From FEN-1088 sp031407985 (GTDB taxonomy: Bacteria; Myxococcota_A; Polyangia; Fen-1088), in NCBI GenBank assembly GCA_031407985.1, contig JANOJB010000002.1, positions 18,224 through 82,223 on the forward strand: a stretch of DNA of 64,000 nucleotides, read 5' to 3'. The notes under the pieces were generated by a model. The model did not search any database. It was not told the DNA's origin and was given only the letters and a program-made list of their open reading frames with translations. Each line of letters starts with the position of its first letter. Within the stretch, counting starts at the first letter, position 1. The translations under genes and the position numbers were made by a program. This document shows, piece after piece, positions 1 through 9,536 of the stretch.

Positions 1-2549
1 TCCAGCGTCACTCCCGGGGGAAGGGTCACGCTTGCCGCGACTTTCGCCCGCGCCTCGTTCACGAAGCCCACCAGATCCCGTCCGCGCACGTTGACCTCGA
101 CCATGACCCGTCGTTGCAGCGCCTCACGATTGATGACGGCGGGACCTTCGGTTTCGCGGATGGTCGCCACCGACGCCAGGGGCACCAGTTTTCCCGTGGA
201 TGACCCCACCAGCAGTTCACCGAAGGACTCCGGCGTCAGCGTAGCGGGAGGCAACAACAACATCAGATCGAAACGCCGCGATCCCTCGAAAATCTTGCCG
301 GCGAACTGCCCGACCCGGGAAGCCTCCACCACATCCAGGACTTGGTCAACGCTGATCCCATAACGTGCCAGGCGCGCCCGGTCTGGAATGACCTCTAAAA
401 GAGGCAGGCCCAGAACCCGCTGGACACGCCAATCACCGCGACCCGGCACGTCCTTTACCACCTTACCAACCTCGTCCGCCGTCGCCTTCAAAGTGACCAG
501 ATCATCGCCGAAGATCTTGATCACGACATCGGCGCGCGAACCCGCCAACAGCTGATTGACCCGGTCCTCGATTGGCTGAGACACCGAGACAAAGGTGGCC
601 GGCACCTCGCCCTCGACCGCCTTCTTGATGGCTTCCCCCAAATCATCCAGATCGTGCGCGGTTGTCCACTCTTCCTTGGCGCGCAGCTTGATCATCACCT
701 CGGTCTCGTCCGGCCCGACCGGATCGGTGGCCACCTCGGCCCGGCCGGTTCGGGTCACGACCGACAACACCTCGGGAAATCGAGCCAGCACCGCCTCGAC
801 CTGAGTGCCCAGGCGTTGCGCCTCCGTGATCGACACCGACGGAAGCCTTTTCACGTCCAAGGACAGCTCGCCTTCATCCAGGCGAGGAACGAATTCAGCG
901 CCCAGACCGCGGCCAAGCAGCATGGAACCGCAAAGCATCAATACCGCCACCGTCAAGGTCGTCTTCGGCTTGAAAAGACACCTGCCCAGGACCCGATCGT
1001 AAAACCGCCTGGTCTTGCCGAAAAAACCCTTGTTCTCGTCGTGCGCGTGTTTGGGGGCCGACAACACGAACGCCGCCATGGCGGGAAACGCCGTCAGCGA
1101 GAACGCCAAGGCGCCGAACAGCGCCAGGGCGACCGTGATCGCCATCGGCTGGAACATCTTCCCCTCTACCCCTTCAAGCGCCATCAGCGGCAGGTAGACG
1201 AGCATGATGATCAACAACGCGAACGTTACCGGACGTGCCGCTCTGCGCATCGCCTCGGCTATGACGGTCGCGGTGTCGTCACGACCCACGGGACGACGAA
1301 TGGCCAGCTGCAACAACGTCGCTTCCAACATCACGATGGCGCCATCGACCAACAGCCCAAAGTCGATCGCCCCCAGGGACATCAGGTTTCCCGTGACCTT
1401 CATGCGCAACATGCCGATCACCGCGACCGACATCGACATCGGAATCGCCAGGGCGGCGATCAGGGAGCCCCGAATGCTTCCCAGCGTCAGGAAGAGAACC
1501 AAGGCCACCAGAAGTGCCCCCTCACCTAGGTTGATGAAGACGGTCTTCAGCATCCGGCTGATAAACTCGGCGCGGTCGTAGTACGACCGGATTTCGATAC
1601 CGGCGGGAAGCTCTTTTTGGATCTGGGCCAGACGCGCCTTGACCGCATGAACCACGTCCCGTGAATTGGACCCGGTCAGCATCATCACCGTGCCCGCCAC
1701 GATCTCGCCCTCGCCCTGCTTGGTCACCGCGCCGAAGCGCAACGCCGGACCGATCTGGACACGCCCCAGATGTTTCAGCAGGACCGGCGTGCCGTCGCCG
1801 TCGGAGGTCACGACCGTATTTTCGATGTCCTCGACGGTTCGAAACTGGGCGGCACCCCGGATGACGAACGATTCGCCATTTTTTTCGATGTACCCACCAC
1901 CAACGGAGGCGTTGTTCTGGGTCAAAATGTCGTGAACTTGTCCCAGCGACAGGCGATATCCCGCCAAGCGTTTGGGATCGATCACCACCTGATACTGCTT
2001 CGCTTCGCCCCCCATGCCGTTAACCTCGATGACCCCCGGCACCGAGCGAAGTTTGTAGCCCACCACCCAGTCGAGCAGGGTGCGCAACTCCATCGGGCTG
2101 TGGCGCTTCGAGACCAAGTAGAATTCGTAGATCTCGCCCAATCCCGTCGACACCGGTCCCAGTTCCGGCTTGCCATAACCCGGTGGGATATCGTTCTCGG
2201 CCAATTTGAGGCGCTCGCTGACCATCTGCCGGGCGAACCAGATGTCGGTGCCCTCCTTGAACACGACGGTTACGGCGGAAACCGCGGTGCGGCTGACGGA
2301 TCGAATTTCATCCACGCTGGGAAGGCCGTTCATCGCGGTTTCGATCGGGAACGTCAGGTACTGCTCGACCTCAAGCGGCGACAAACCCGGGGCACTGGTC
2401 AGGATCGAGACCTGGGTGTTGCTGACGTCCGGAACCGCGTCGATCGACAGTTTCGGGATCGACACCAACGCGAACGCCAGAATCGCGATCCACGCGGCAA
2501 GCACCATCCCGCGACGGCGAACCGACAACTCAACAAGTTTTTCCAGCAT
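1..2549 (-). CDS. czcA: CzcA-type heavy-metal RND efflux pump, inner-membrane subunit (partial, 3' end outside window)
   Basis: This is the proton-driven trimeric pump of a tripartite efflux complex and exports divalent metal cations. About 849 codons are present of the roughly 1030-1050 usual for the family; the C-terminus lies beyond the left edge. Translation shows an N-terminal membrane helix after MLEKLVELSVRRRG, the periplasmic porter domain, and the transmembrane motif DFGLLVDGAIVMLE. The two Asp and the Glu of that motif are the proton-relay residues of CzcA-type (Co/Zn/Cd/Ni) members; CusA-type Cu/Ag pumps differ here. The ATG overlaps the stop of the upstream adaptor gene (TGATG), so the two are translationally coupled. 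The exact metal cannot be read from the sequence. Confidence 0.95.
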   Translation of the reverse strand, partial: MLEKLVELSVRRRGMVLAAWIAILAFALVSIPKLSIDAVPDVSNTQVSILTSAPGLSPLEVEQYLTFPIETAMNGLPSVDEIRSVSRTAVSAVTVVFKEGTDIWFARQMVSERLKLAENDIPPGYGKPELGPVSTGLGEIYEFYLVSKRHSPMELRTLLDWVVGYKLRSVPGVIEVNGMGGEAKQYQVVIDPKRLAGYRLSLGQVHDILTQNNASVGGGYIEKNGESFVIRGAAQFRTVEDIENTVVTSDGDGTPVLLKHLGRVQIGPALRFGAVTKQGEGEIVAGTVMMLTGSNSRDVVHAVKARLAQIQKELPAGIEIRSYYDRAEFISRMLKTVFINLGEGALLVALVLFLTLGSIRGSLIAALAIPMSMSVAVIGMLRMKVTGNLMSLGAIDFGLLVDGAIVMLEATLLQLAIRRPVGRDDTATVIAEAMRRAARPVTFALLIIMLVYLPLMALEGVEGKMFQPMAITVALALFGALAFSLTAFPAMAAFVLSAPKHAHDENKGFFGKTRRFYDRVLGRCLFKPKTTLTVAVLMLCGSMLLGRGLGAEFVPRLDEGELSLDVKRLPSVSITEAQRLGTQVEAVLARFPEVLSVVTRTGRAEVATDPVGPDETEVMIKLRAKEEWTTAHDLDDLGEAIKKAVEGEVPATFVSVSQPIEDRVNQLLAGSRADVVIKIFGDDLVTLKATADEVGKVVKDVPGRGDWRVQRVLGLPLLEVIPDRARLARYGISVDQVLDVVEASRVGQFAGKIFEGSRRFDLMLLLPPATLTPESFGELLVGSSTGKLVPLASVATIRETEGPAVINREALQRRVMVEVNVRGRDLVGFVNEARAKVAASVTLPPGVTL

Positions 2550-3775
2550 CAGCGCAACAGCTCGCTCTTCAGCAGAAATGCTCCGTCGGTGGCGATTTCC
2601 TCGCCGTCCTTAAGTCCCTTCCTGATCTCGATCAAATCACCGCCCGAAACGCCGATCTCCACGCCCCGCCGTTCGAACCCCTGGGGCCCCTTGACGAAGA
2701 CCATGGGCTTGCCTTCCACGCGCTGCACCGCCGCACGTGGAACGGTCAGAACGGGCACGGTCGCGACATCGGCGTTGCCGACCAACTTTGCGTTGACCAG
2801 TTGCCCGATGTTCAGCCTCCCAAGCTTGTTGTCGATCTCCACACGCACCTTTGATGTTCGTGTCGCCTCGTCGATGACCGGGGCCACGTATCCAACGCGA
2901 CCATGGAAAATCTCACCCGGGTACGCCTCGGTTCGAATCTCCACCGCCTGGCCGACCCGCACGCGGGCCAGGTCCTTCTCGTACAGATCCAGCAGAACCC
3001 AGACGTTCGCCAGATTCGCCACCTTGAACGCGTCGGTCGCGCGTTCGACCGCCTCGCCCATCGTGACCAATCGGTCGATGACCTTCCCATCGATGGGGGC
3101 CCGGATGGCGACCCGGCCTCCCGCCGCTTTACCCTGGACCGCGCGAATATCGCCTTCGGTAAAACCGATCGCGCGCAGGCGTTCTTCGGCCGCGCGCAGC
3201 GACGCGCTTTCGCTGGCCCACTGCGCTTCGGCGACCTCCCGCTCGCGCGCGGACGAAATACGTTTCTCCGCCAATTCGCGCTCACGATGCAGGTTCGCCT
3301 CGGACGCTCCCAAACGCGCCTTGGCCGAGATGAGGGCTCCGCGTGCCTCGCCCACGTCGGTGCTTTCAATCTCCGCCATGGCCTGACCGCGTCGCACCTT
3401 GTCTCCGACACCGACGAAAAGCCGCGTCATCCGCCCGGCAACCAACGGTCCCACGATGGCGAAATGATTCGCGTCGTAGGACACGTTGCCAATCACCTGG
3501 ATGTCGCCGGCCAACCGTGCCATGCGCGCCGGCACAGCGTGGACCGGATTCTTGTTCAGCGCTTCCTTGGAAAGCCGAACCGCTCCGCGTGTCGCCTCGT
3601 CGCCTGCCGCGGGGGGCGATTCGGGGACCGGCCTCACGCCTTCGGCTGGTCCACTGCGCATCATCACGGCGACGACCGCGATGGCGCCGGCCACCCCGAC
3701 CACGCCCACTGCGGTGAATACCCGCCGGTTCTTTCGAGCTGTCATTTCACCCTCGGTTCGTTTGTCGTTGTTCAT
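2549..3775 (-). CDS. czcB: Efflux RND transporter periplasmic adaptor subunit (CzcB/CusB-like)
   Basis: This membrane-fusion protein bridges the RND pump and the outer-membrane channel. The product has about 408 residues, with a single N-terminal membrane anchor (VFTAVGVVGVAGAIAVVAVM) and a Pro/Gly-rich linker. The usual adaptor domains follow: a lipoyl half (GPLVAGRMTRLFVGVGDKV), an alpha-hairpin rich in Ala, Glu and Arg, a second lipoyl half (IRAPIDGKVIDRLVTMGEAV), and beta-barrel and membrane-proximal domains. I chose the ATG at 3775 because it overlaps the stop of the upstream TolC-like gene (ATGA). An in-frame start at 3817 would lie wholly inside that gene. Confidence 0.93.
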   Translation of the reverse strand: MNNDKRTEGEMTARKNRRVFTAVGVVGVAGAIAVVAVMMRSGPAEGVRPVPESPPAAGDEATRGAVRLSKEALNKNPVHAVPARMARLAGDIQVIGNVSYDANHFAIVGPLVAGRMTRLFVGVGDKVRRGQAMAEIESTDVGEARGALISAKARLGASEANLHRERELAEKRISSAREREVAEAQWASESASLRAAEERLRAIGFTEGDIRAVQGKAAGGRVAIRAPIDGKVIDRLVTMGEAVERATDAFKVANLANVWVLLDLYEKDLARVRVGQAVEIRTEAYPGEIFHGRVGYVAPVIDEATRTSKVRVEIDNKLGRLNIGQLVNAKLVGNADVATVPVLTVPRAAVQRVEGKPMVFVKGPQGFERRGVEIGVSGGDLIEIRKGLKDGEEIATDGAFLLKSELLR

Positions 3776-5190
3776 GGTGTTCCCGTAGCGCGATCGATCG
3801 CAATCGTGGCTTCCCACAGGGCGCCCAAACTTTCCAGGTGACTTCGCCGGGCGTCACTCTCCTCCCGGGAAGCCTGAATGACCCGAAACAGGTCGAATTT
3901 TCCCGCCCGCCAGCCCTGGGTGATCAGGTCGACACCCGCTTCCGCGGCGGGAAGAACTTCTTTCTCCAGGGCCTGAACCATCTCGCCGTACGCCAGCACC
4001 GCCCGGTAGGCGCGCTCCACCTCGGCGGCGACCTCTCGCGTGATCACGTCTTGCTCCTCGGTCAAACGCCCGCGCTCGGCACGAGCCAACGCCAACTCAC
4101 CTTGATTGCGGCGCCACACGGGCAAGGCCAGTGCGATGCCGCCGCCAACGTACGTCTGGCCGGGAAGGTCGCGCTGTAAGTCCAAAAACAGGGTGGGGTT
4201 GGGAACGTTCTCGCGTCGCAGGCGGACAACCGCCGCGTCGATCTCCGACTGACTGGCGGCCAAGATCCTGAATTCGGCGCGCCGGTCCCGCGCGTGCGCC
4301 AACAACGTCGGCAGGGACGGAGGAAGCACCGGAGTCCCCAGAGGACTGGTCAGGTCCAAGGCAGTATCGGGATCCATCGCAACCAGCACCCGCAGGTCCG
4401 ACAGCGCCACCGACGTGGCGACCTCGGCGGTGATCCGCTCACGCGCGGCGCGTCCCCGTTCCAGCCGCGCAAGCTCCATGTCGACCTGCGACGCCGCGCC
4501 GGTGTCGACGCGCGTCCGGACGCCTTCAACCAATCTCTGCACCAGCTCCTCGCGACGGCGGGCGGCGCGAACCTGCGCCGATGCCAGTTGCGCGCCCACA
4601 TAGACGGCCCGAACGCGCGCGCGGGTCTCGGCGCGCGCCCAGGTCTCGCGCCAGGTCGCGACCTCGACGGCCTTGGCCACCTCGGCGCGACGAGCCCCGC
4701 GCTGGTTACCCACCTCTAGCGACTGCTCTAGGTGCAACGAATGCTGTACGCCTTCTTGGCGCACACCATCGACCTGTTCACGCCGTCGCCCCGCCCCCAG
4801 CGCCAATACGGGATTGGCGGGAAGGATCACACTGGCGCCGACATCGCGAGCCTGCACGGCCGACCGTTCGGCCCGCGCCCGACGGACCAGCGCCGACGCC
4901 GCCTCCGCGCGACGAAGCGCATCATCGATGGTCAAGGTCGTCGGCGTCGCCGCCATGACACCAGGGGAAACCGCCGCGGACACCAACAGTCCCAGTTTCA
5001 ATACGAATCTTCCAACGGCCAGCGAAACACGCCTACGCCCGTGGTGGCTAAGCCTGGGCTTGGGACCTTTCAGATTTCTTGATCTGGCACCACATTGGGA
5101 CGCCACGCCGTACAGAGCAGTCACTAGGTTCCCTTTCAATGGACCGAACCCCCATGATCCAGGGGCAGTCGGAAGATTCTTTTGATCCAC
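3772..5190 (-). CDS. czcC: TolC-family outer-membrane channel of the metal efflux system (CzcC-like)
   Basis: This is the outer-membrane exit duct for the RND pump encoded downstream. Up to 472 residues are encoded, matching the two-fold OEP repeat of long Ala/Arg/Glu-rich helices (for example AEVAKAVEVATWRETWARAE) typical of CzcC. The start is uncertain. The first ATG is at 5190, but the hydrophobic signal segment (FVLKLGLLVSAAVSPGVMA) begins only about 60 residues later. A GTG at 5124, preceded by AAAGGG, is an alternative. The stop overlaps czcB by four bases, and a small secreted-protein gene lies just upstream on the same strand. Confidence 0.9.
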   Translation of the reverse strand: MDQKNLPTAPGSWGFGPLKGNLVTALYGVASQCGARSRNLKGPKPRLSHHGRRRVSLAVGRFVLKLGLLVSAAVSPGVMAATPTTLTIDDALRRAEAASALVRRARAERSAVQARDVGASVILPANPVLALGAGRRREQVDGVRQEGVQHSLHLEQSLEVGNQRGARRAEVAKAVEVATWRETWARAETRARVRAVYVGAQLASAQVRAARRREELVQRLVEGVRTRVDTGAASQVDMELARLERGRAARERITAEVATSVALSDLRVLVAMDPDTALDLTSPLGTPVLPPSLPTLLAHARDRRAEFRILAASQSEIDAAVVRLRRENVPNPTLFLDLQRDLPGQTYVGGGIALALPVWRRNQGELALARAERGRLTEEQDVITREVAAEVERAYRAVLAYGEMVQALEKEVLPAAEAGVDLITQGWRAGKFDLFRVIQASREESDARRSHLESLGALWEATIAIDRATGTP

Positions 5191-5225
5191 ACCGTCGCGA
5201 TCCTAAGGACGGTCGTAATGCGTCC

Positions 5226-5498
5226 CTACGACCAAAAACGCGTGGGTGGTCGAAAGACGTCGGCATCGGCCAGACGTTCGGAAGGCAGTCGCGCGTCGAA
5301 CCTCCTGGGCCGCGCCGCGGTGGGCGCGGAAACCTCGGGGAGAATCTCCGTGGCGATGGCCAGGCTGTCGTCCGAGGCCGAAAGCGAGACGTCGCTTTCG
5401 GCAGCTTCACAGGCGTCCTGCACCCGAAACTGCACCGTCGCCGTGACAATCACGACCAGCGCCAGGCAAGCGAACCAAGTAAAACGCCCCGAATTCAC
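5226..5498 (-). CDS. Small membrane-anchored or secreted hypothetical protein at the head of the efflux operon
   Basis: The 90-residue product starts MNSGRFTWFACLALVVIVTA, a clear N-terminal hydrophobic helix. An acidic, Ser/Ala-rich exported part follows, then a basic Arg-rich tail. Third codon positions are strongly GC, as in the neighbouring genes, which supports real coding. It ends 35 bases before the czcC start on the same strand, so it is probably the first gene of the czc operon. Such small leader genes are common in metal-resistance operons, but I see no His/Met/Cys-rich metal-binding motif, and only one Cys lies in the exported part. No function is assigned and no strong ribosome binding site is visible. 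Confidence 0.65.
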   Translation of the reverse strand: MNSGRFTWFACLALVVIVTATVQFRVQDACEAAESDVSLSASDDSLAIATEILPEVSAPTAARPRRFDARLPSERLADADVFRPPTRFWS

Positions 5499-5600
5499 GG
5501 GCGAAAGCTAACACACAGATCCCCGAAGGCCAGTCCGATCCTAAAGAGCACACTTGGCAAAGCCGCCTATCCGTGAAACTCTGCCGCCGAGGAGGACAGC

Positions 5601-6284
5601 ATGTTGAAGAAGATCCTAGTCGTGCTCGTGGTGGGGATCGGGGGTTTCCTGGCGTACGCGGCCTCGCGGCCGGACACGTATCGGGTCGAGCGATCGGCCA
5701 AGATCGATGCCCCCGCCGCGGTGGTGTTCGCGCAGATCGAAGACCTGAAAGCGTGGGGCGCGTGGTCGCCCTGGGACAAGCGCGATCCGCAAATGAAGAA
5801 GACCTTCGAGGGCCCCCAGGCGGGCGTCGGAGCAACCTACTCGTGGCATGGCAACAAGGAGGTCGGCAAGGGGAAGATGTCGATCACCGCCACCGAGGTT
5901 CCCACGCAGGTCAAGCTGCGCCTCGAGTTTATGGAACCGTTCGCCGCGGTGGCAAGTACGGGTTTCGCCATCACACCCGAGGGCGACAAAGCCGCGACCG
6001 TGACCTGGTCGATGGACGGCACCAACGATCTGATGGGAAAGGTCTTCGGCATCTTCATGAAGATGGACGCGGCCATCGGGGGCGATTTCGAGGCCGGCCT
6101 GGCCAGTTTGAAGACCGTCGCCGAGGCGGAGGCGGCGAAACAATCGGCAGCCAAAGCCAAGCAGGTAGCGGACGCGGCGGCCGACGCCGCGGCGAAAGCG
6201 ATGGCGGACGCGGTCGCCGCGAAGACCGCGGACGAGGAAGCGTCGGCACCCAAGGGCAAGGCCAAAGGCAAGGGCAAGAAGTAG
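5601..6284 (+). CDS. SRPBCC (START/polyketide-cyclase fold) family protein with Ala/Lys-rich tail
   Basis: The 227-residue product has an N-terminal membrane anchor (ILVVLVVGIGGFLAYAA). An SRPBCC hydrophobic-pocket domain follows: VERSAKIDAPAAVVFAQIED at the start, the W-S-PWDKRDP segment, and a C-terminal helix ending the fold near residue 170. After that comes a low-complexity coiled tail rich in Ala, Lys and Asp (residues about 171-227) ending in KGKGKK. A strong Shine-Dalgarno (GAGGAGG) precedes the ATG by a few bases. The family binds small hydrophobic ligands, but the ligand here is unknown. The gene converges on a glycosyltransferase whose stop is only five bases away. Confidence 0.85.
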   Translation: MLKKILVVLVVGIGGFLAYAASRPDTYRVERSAKIDAPAAVVFAQIEDLKAWGAWSPWDKRDPQMKKTFEGPQAGVGATYSWHGNKEVGKGKMSITATEVPTQVKLRLEFMEPFAAVASTGFAITPEGDKAATVTWSMDGTNDLMGKVFGIFMKMDAAIGGDFEAGLASLKTVAEAEAAKQSAAKAKQVADAAADAAAKAMADAVAAKTADEEASAPKGKAKGKGKK

Positions 6285-6289
6285 ACGGA

Positions 6290-7369
6290 TCAGCGCGGCG
6301 ACGCGGCCGCCGCCATCAGGCCCTGCTCCAGCGCTCCCAGTAGATCGGCGTTTCCGTCCTGCCGATAGCCCGCGAGCTTGCGCTCGAAGTCAGGGATCCC
6401 CTCCAGGAACCTTCCCAACGCCGCGGGCGTGACCTCGTCCACGCCCAGGCCATAACCTTCGGCCTCCAGGTACCGTGCATTCAAGACCTGTTCAAACTGC
6501 TTGCGGAGTGGAACCACCAGCATCGGGCGGTGCAGATACACCGCCTCGCCCATCAGCGTGAACCCGCCCGTCGCCACGACGCCGGCCGCCGTCCGCAGAT
6601 CATTGATGAAGACCGTCTCGCTGAACGGTCGATACCGGAGATTGCCCTCGACGACATCTTCCTTGATGTCGCGCCGCAATCCATAAATGCGACACTCGCG
6701 CCCACAGTCCTTCAAAACCTCGGGCAGCGCTTCGTTTGACGTCGAGGTCTGATACACCAGCAGATGTCCACCCGGCTCGGGGCGTGCCGCCAGAATCTCG
6801 GGCCGCAACACGGGCGGATGCAACGACGTATTCGGTTTGCGCGTGGGCGGATAGAAGAACGTGGTGATGTAGTAGTGAAGCGCGCCCGCGACCTTGGCCT
6901 TCACGATCGCCTTGGTCAGGGTCATCTCCGCGGCCAGCCCGTCGGACATGGCAGGCGCGTGTGTGCATCGGTCGATGATCTGCATGTTGTCCACCGAGAT
7001 CACGGGCAACCGGTGGCTCTTGGCGAACAGGTAGCTCCAGCTTTCGAAATCCGAGATCACGACGTCGGGTTCGAATTTCTCAGCGACGTCAAAATAGGCC
7101 CGGACGTTCCGCGGCCAGCCCGTGATCGCTCCCTTCACGTTTTGCAGCAGGGTCTTGAAGTTCTGAACCTCGTTGTCCTCGTAGACCAGGCTGTAACCCC
7201 AGATCTTCTTCACCGCCAGATGTTCGCTGGCGCGCGCCTGCAAGTAGTCATACGCCCGCCCGGACACCACCACCTGAACGTCGTGACGTTTCGTCAGTTC
7301 GTCCAGGATCACGCGCGACCGCATCGCGTGTCCCATGCCCTCGCCCACCACGCCGTACAGAATCTTCAT
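6290..7369 (-). CDS. MJ1255/VC2487-family glycosyltransferase (GT-B fold)
   Basis: The 359-residue product opens MKILYGVVGEGMGHAMRSR, the Gly-rich donor-site loop of the UGT/MurG-like MJ1255 family. A C-terminal Rossmann half contains VVATGGFTLMGEAVYLHRPM, the usual nucleotide-sugar binding segment, followed by VVPLRKQFEQVLNARYLE. Length and architecture are complete for the family. The acceptor is unknown; relatives are annotated only as generic glycosyltransferases. It is transcribed divergently from a membrane-protein gene that starts 51 bases away. Confidence 0.88.
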   Translation of the reverse strand: MKILYGVVGEGMGHAMRSRVILDELTKRHDVQVVVSGRAYDYLQARASEHLAVKKIWGYSLVYEDNEVQNFKTLLQNVKGAITGWPRNVRAYFDVAEKFEPDVVISDFESWSYLFAKSHRLPVISVDNMQIIDRCTHAPAMSDGLAAEMTLTKAIVKAKVAGALHYYITTFFYPPTRKPNTSLHPPVLRPEILAARPEPGGHLLVYQTSTSNEALPEVLKDCGRECRIYGLRRDIKEDVVEGNLRYRPFSETVFINDLRTAAGVVATGGFTLMGEAVYLHRPMLVVPLRKQFEQVLNARYLEAEGYGLGVDEVTPAALGRFLEGIPDFERKLAGYRQDGNADLLGALEQGLMAAAASPR

Positions 7370-7420
7370 GCGTCGGCACTTTATCGCAATGCGGTGCCGT
7401 TCGATGCATGCTTGCGGTCC

Positions 7421-8062
7421 ATGTCGATCACTTTGTCATTCGCTGATCACGCGCTCAGGCTGCTGTTTCTTTTCGGCTACGCGGTGCTGTTCGCGGCCGT
7501 CGAGATCGAGATCGAAGGGCCGCACGGTTGGGCCGAACGCCTACCCACCTGGTTTCGCGTCACGCCGATCTACGCGCGCGTCTACGCCTTCCTGATGCGC
7601 GGCAAGCCCCTGACCGGCTATCACCTGGTCATGTTCTTCCTGCCGCTGTGGAGTTTTCACATCGGCTTCGTCGGTGGTGTGCCGTGGACTTGGGCCGCGG
7701 AGGCGACCGCGCTGTCGGTTTACATGCTGTGGGTCGTGATCTGGGACTTCCTGTGGTTCGTCTTCAACCCCCGCTTCGGGTGGCACCGTTTTCGCAAAAA
7801 CGAGGTCTGGTGGCATGGCGGACCCTGGATCGGGCGCTTCCCGATCGACTACTACAGCGGCCTGATCACATCCTTTGTGATCGCGGCGTCGGCGTATTTG
7901 TCCACCGGGCAATGGACCGTGGTCGCGAACCACGCGATCTTGACCGCGGGCATGCTGGTCCTAACCGCGCTGGTCATGCCTTTCGCGCCCGCGTACATGC
8001 GCTGGCACGCGCACATGCGTCGGCCGGGCGCAGACGAACGACCTCTGGTGCTCCGGGACTGA
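7421..8062 (+). CDS. Hypothetical multi-pass membrane protein
   Basis: I place the start at the ATG at 7421, giving 213 residues. Four to five hydrophobic helices are visible: LLFLFGYAVLFAAVEI, LVMFFLPLWSFHIGFV, SVYMLWVVIWDFLWFVF, LITSFVIAASAYL and AILTAGMLVLTALVM. Trp is abundant, including WWHGGPWIGRFPIDYYSGL between helices. I do not recognise a named family. The start is shared with no other gene, and the intergenic space to the divergent glycosyltransferase is about 50 bases. A 16-bp direct repeat covers the stop codon. Confidence 0.75.
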   Translation: MSITLSFADHALRLLFLFGYAVLFAAVEIEIEGPHGWAERLPTWFRVTPIYARVYAFLMRGKPLTGYHLVMFFLPLWSFHIGFVGGVPWTWAAEATALSVYMLWVVIWDFLWFVFNPRFGWHRFRKNEVWWHGGPWIGRFPIDYYSGLITSFVIAASAYLSTGQWTVVANHAILTAGMLVLTALVMPFAPAYMRWHAHMRRPGADERPLVLRD

Positions 8063-8079
8063 CGGTGCTCCGGGACTGA
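8047..8079. repeat. 16-bp tandem duplication across a stop codon
   Basis: GGTGCTCCGGGACTGA occurs at 8047-8062 and again at 8064-8079. The first copy supplies the stop codon of the membrane-protein gene, and the second lies just behind it. This is probably a small slippage duplication without functional consequence. Confidence 0.8.
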
Positions 8080-8086
8080 TTCGCCT

Positions 8087-9379
8087 TCAGCGATCGGCCG
8101 ACGGCGCCGCGGCGCGCACGACCCGCAGCGGGCCGAAACCGACCAAGACCGCCAGCGCGATCGCCGCCGCGCCCGCCAGCGCCGCACTGGCCGCGAACGC
8201 CGTCGCCGCGCCCGCGCGATCCCACAACCAACCGGTCAAAAGACCCGCGGGAAGCGCCGCCAGTCCCACCACCCCGTAGTACAGCCCGAAGGCGAATCCG
8301 CGCCGCGCGGGCCCGGCCAGATCCGCCACCAACGCACGCTCGGGCGCTTCCGCCAACCCATGATAAAGCGCATAGAACAACAACAACGCAACGATGTGAG
8401 ATCTGCTGCTGGCCATGGCGAAGCCAACGTACGTCAGCGCGTAGGCCGCCCACCCGCCGCCAATCAAGTAGACACGCGGGATCCGATCCGACAGCGATCC
8501 GCCGATGGCCGTCGTCGCCGATTTGACGACGTGATGCAAAAGCCACAGCAACGGCAGCATTGCGGGTGCAAATCCCAGTTCAGTCGCGCGCAGCAGAATG
8601 AACGCGTCGGACGAGTTCCCCAGCGCGAAGATCCCACACACCGCCAGATAGGCGGCAAATCGCGTTCTTGATGGTTGCGGGTCACAAGAGGCCGCCGACT
8701 CCGGCTCTCGCAGCGGCAGTGGAACCGGCGCGTTCACGACGGTTCCTCCCATCGCCCCACCGGATTCCCGCAGTCGCAAGCTCAACAACAGAGGCGCCGC
8801 CAATCCCAGTGCCGCGGCGATTGCGAACGTTGCCCGCAACGACAGCCCCGCGGCCAGGCACCCGGCAGCGACCAAGGGGCCGACCGCCGCGCCCACGTGA
8901 TCCAGCGCCTGATGGATCCCAAAGGCCCGCCCCCGATCGGATGCATGAACAGCGTCGGTCAGCATGGCGTCGCGCGCCCCCGAACGCATCGCTTTCCCCG
9001 CGCGATCCAGGCTCCGGGCACCCAGGACCTGCCACGGGCCACCCGACAGGGCGATCCCGGCGCGTCCCAGGGCCGCGACCAGATAGCCCCCTATGACCAG
9101 CCTGCGACGCCCCACGCGGTCCGACAACGCCCCCACGGCGACCTTGATCCCCACCGCCAACGCGTCGGCCAGCCCCAACACCAGGCCAACGAATCGCATC
9201 GGCGCGCCCATGGTGGCCAGAAAGACCCCCAGCAACGGGAACACGGCCTCGCTGGACGCGTCGTTCAGCAGACTGGCCAACCCCAACAGCCAAACCGTTC
9301 GCGGCAACCGCGGCTGCGAATTCCCGGGCGGACGGCCAGATGCCCTCGGTGAAGCAGCGCCGGCGACTGGGGGGTCCAT
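8087..9379 (-). CDS. Major facilitator superfamily transporter
   Basis: About 430 residues are encoded from the ATG at 9379, with twelve hydrophobic segments. The loop between helices 2 and 3 carries the MFS signature region (ALSDRVGRRRLVIGGY). The second half repeats it as GGSLSDRIPRVYLIGGGWA. The best-fitting class is the drug or small-solute H+ antiporters with LLNDASSEAVFPLL in helix 1; the substrate is unknown. The open frame extends to 9622, but the extra N-terminus would overlap the divergent gene at 9537 and is not MFS-like. An ATG at 9508 is the other candidate. Confidence 0.88.
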   Translation of the reverse strand: MDPPVAGAASPRASGRPPGNSQPRLPRTVWLLGLASLLNDASSEAVFPLLGVFLATMGAPMRFVGLVLGLADALAVGIKVAVGALSDRVGRRRLVIGGYLVAALGRAGIALSGGPWQVLGARSLDRAGKAMRSGARDAMLTDAVHASDRGRAFGIHQALDHVGAAVGPLVAAGCLAAGLSLRATFAIAAALGLAAPLLLSLRLRESGGAMGGTVVNAPVPLPLREPESAASCDPQPSRTRFAAYLAVCGIFALGNSSDAFILLRATELGFAPAMLPLLWLLHHVVKSATTAIGGSLSDRIPRVYLIGGGWAAYALTYVGFAMASSRSHIVALLLFYALYHGLAEAPERALVADLAGPARRGFAFGLYYGVVGLAALPAGLLTGWLWDRAGAATAFAASAALAGAAAIALAVLVGFGPLRVVRAAAPSADR

Positions 9380-9536
9380 CTCCGATCGGACTCTCGCACG
9401 ACGCGAGGTCACCAGGCTATTCGTGTAACGGGCACGCCATCCCTTTTGTCCGCGGCGTGCCTTTTGTTTCTGGATATCCTGTGACGTCGGCAAAGACTCA
9501 CATGGCATTTTAGGTAACTTAAAGCACGTTTTAAAT

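Noticed and set aside
654..1529. 291-codon plus-strand open frame
   Set aside because: Antisense to czcA, which has clear RND motifs.
2549..3817. Longer start of the czcB gene
   Set aside because: The extra N-terminus lies inside czcC, and an ATGA overlap supports the ATG at 3775.
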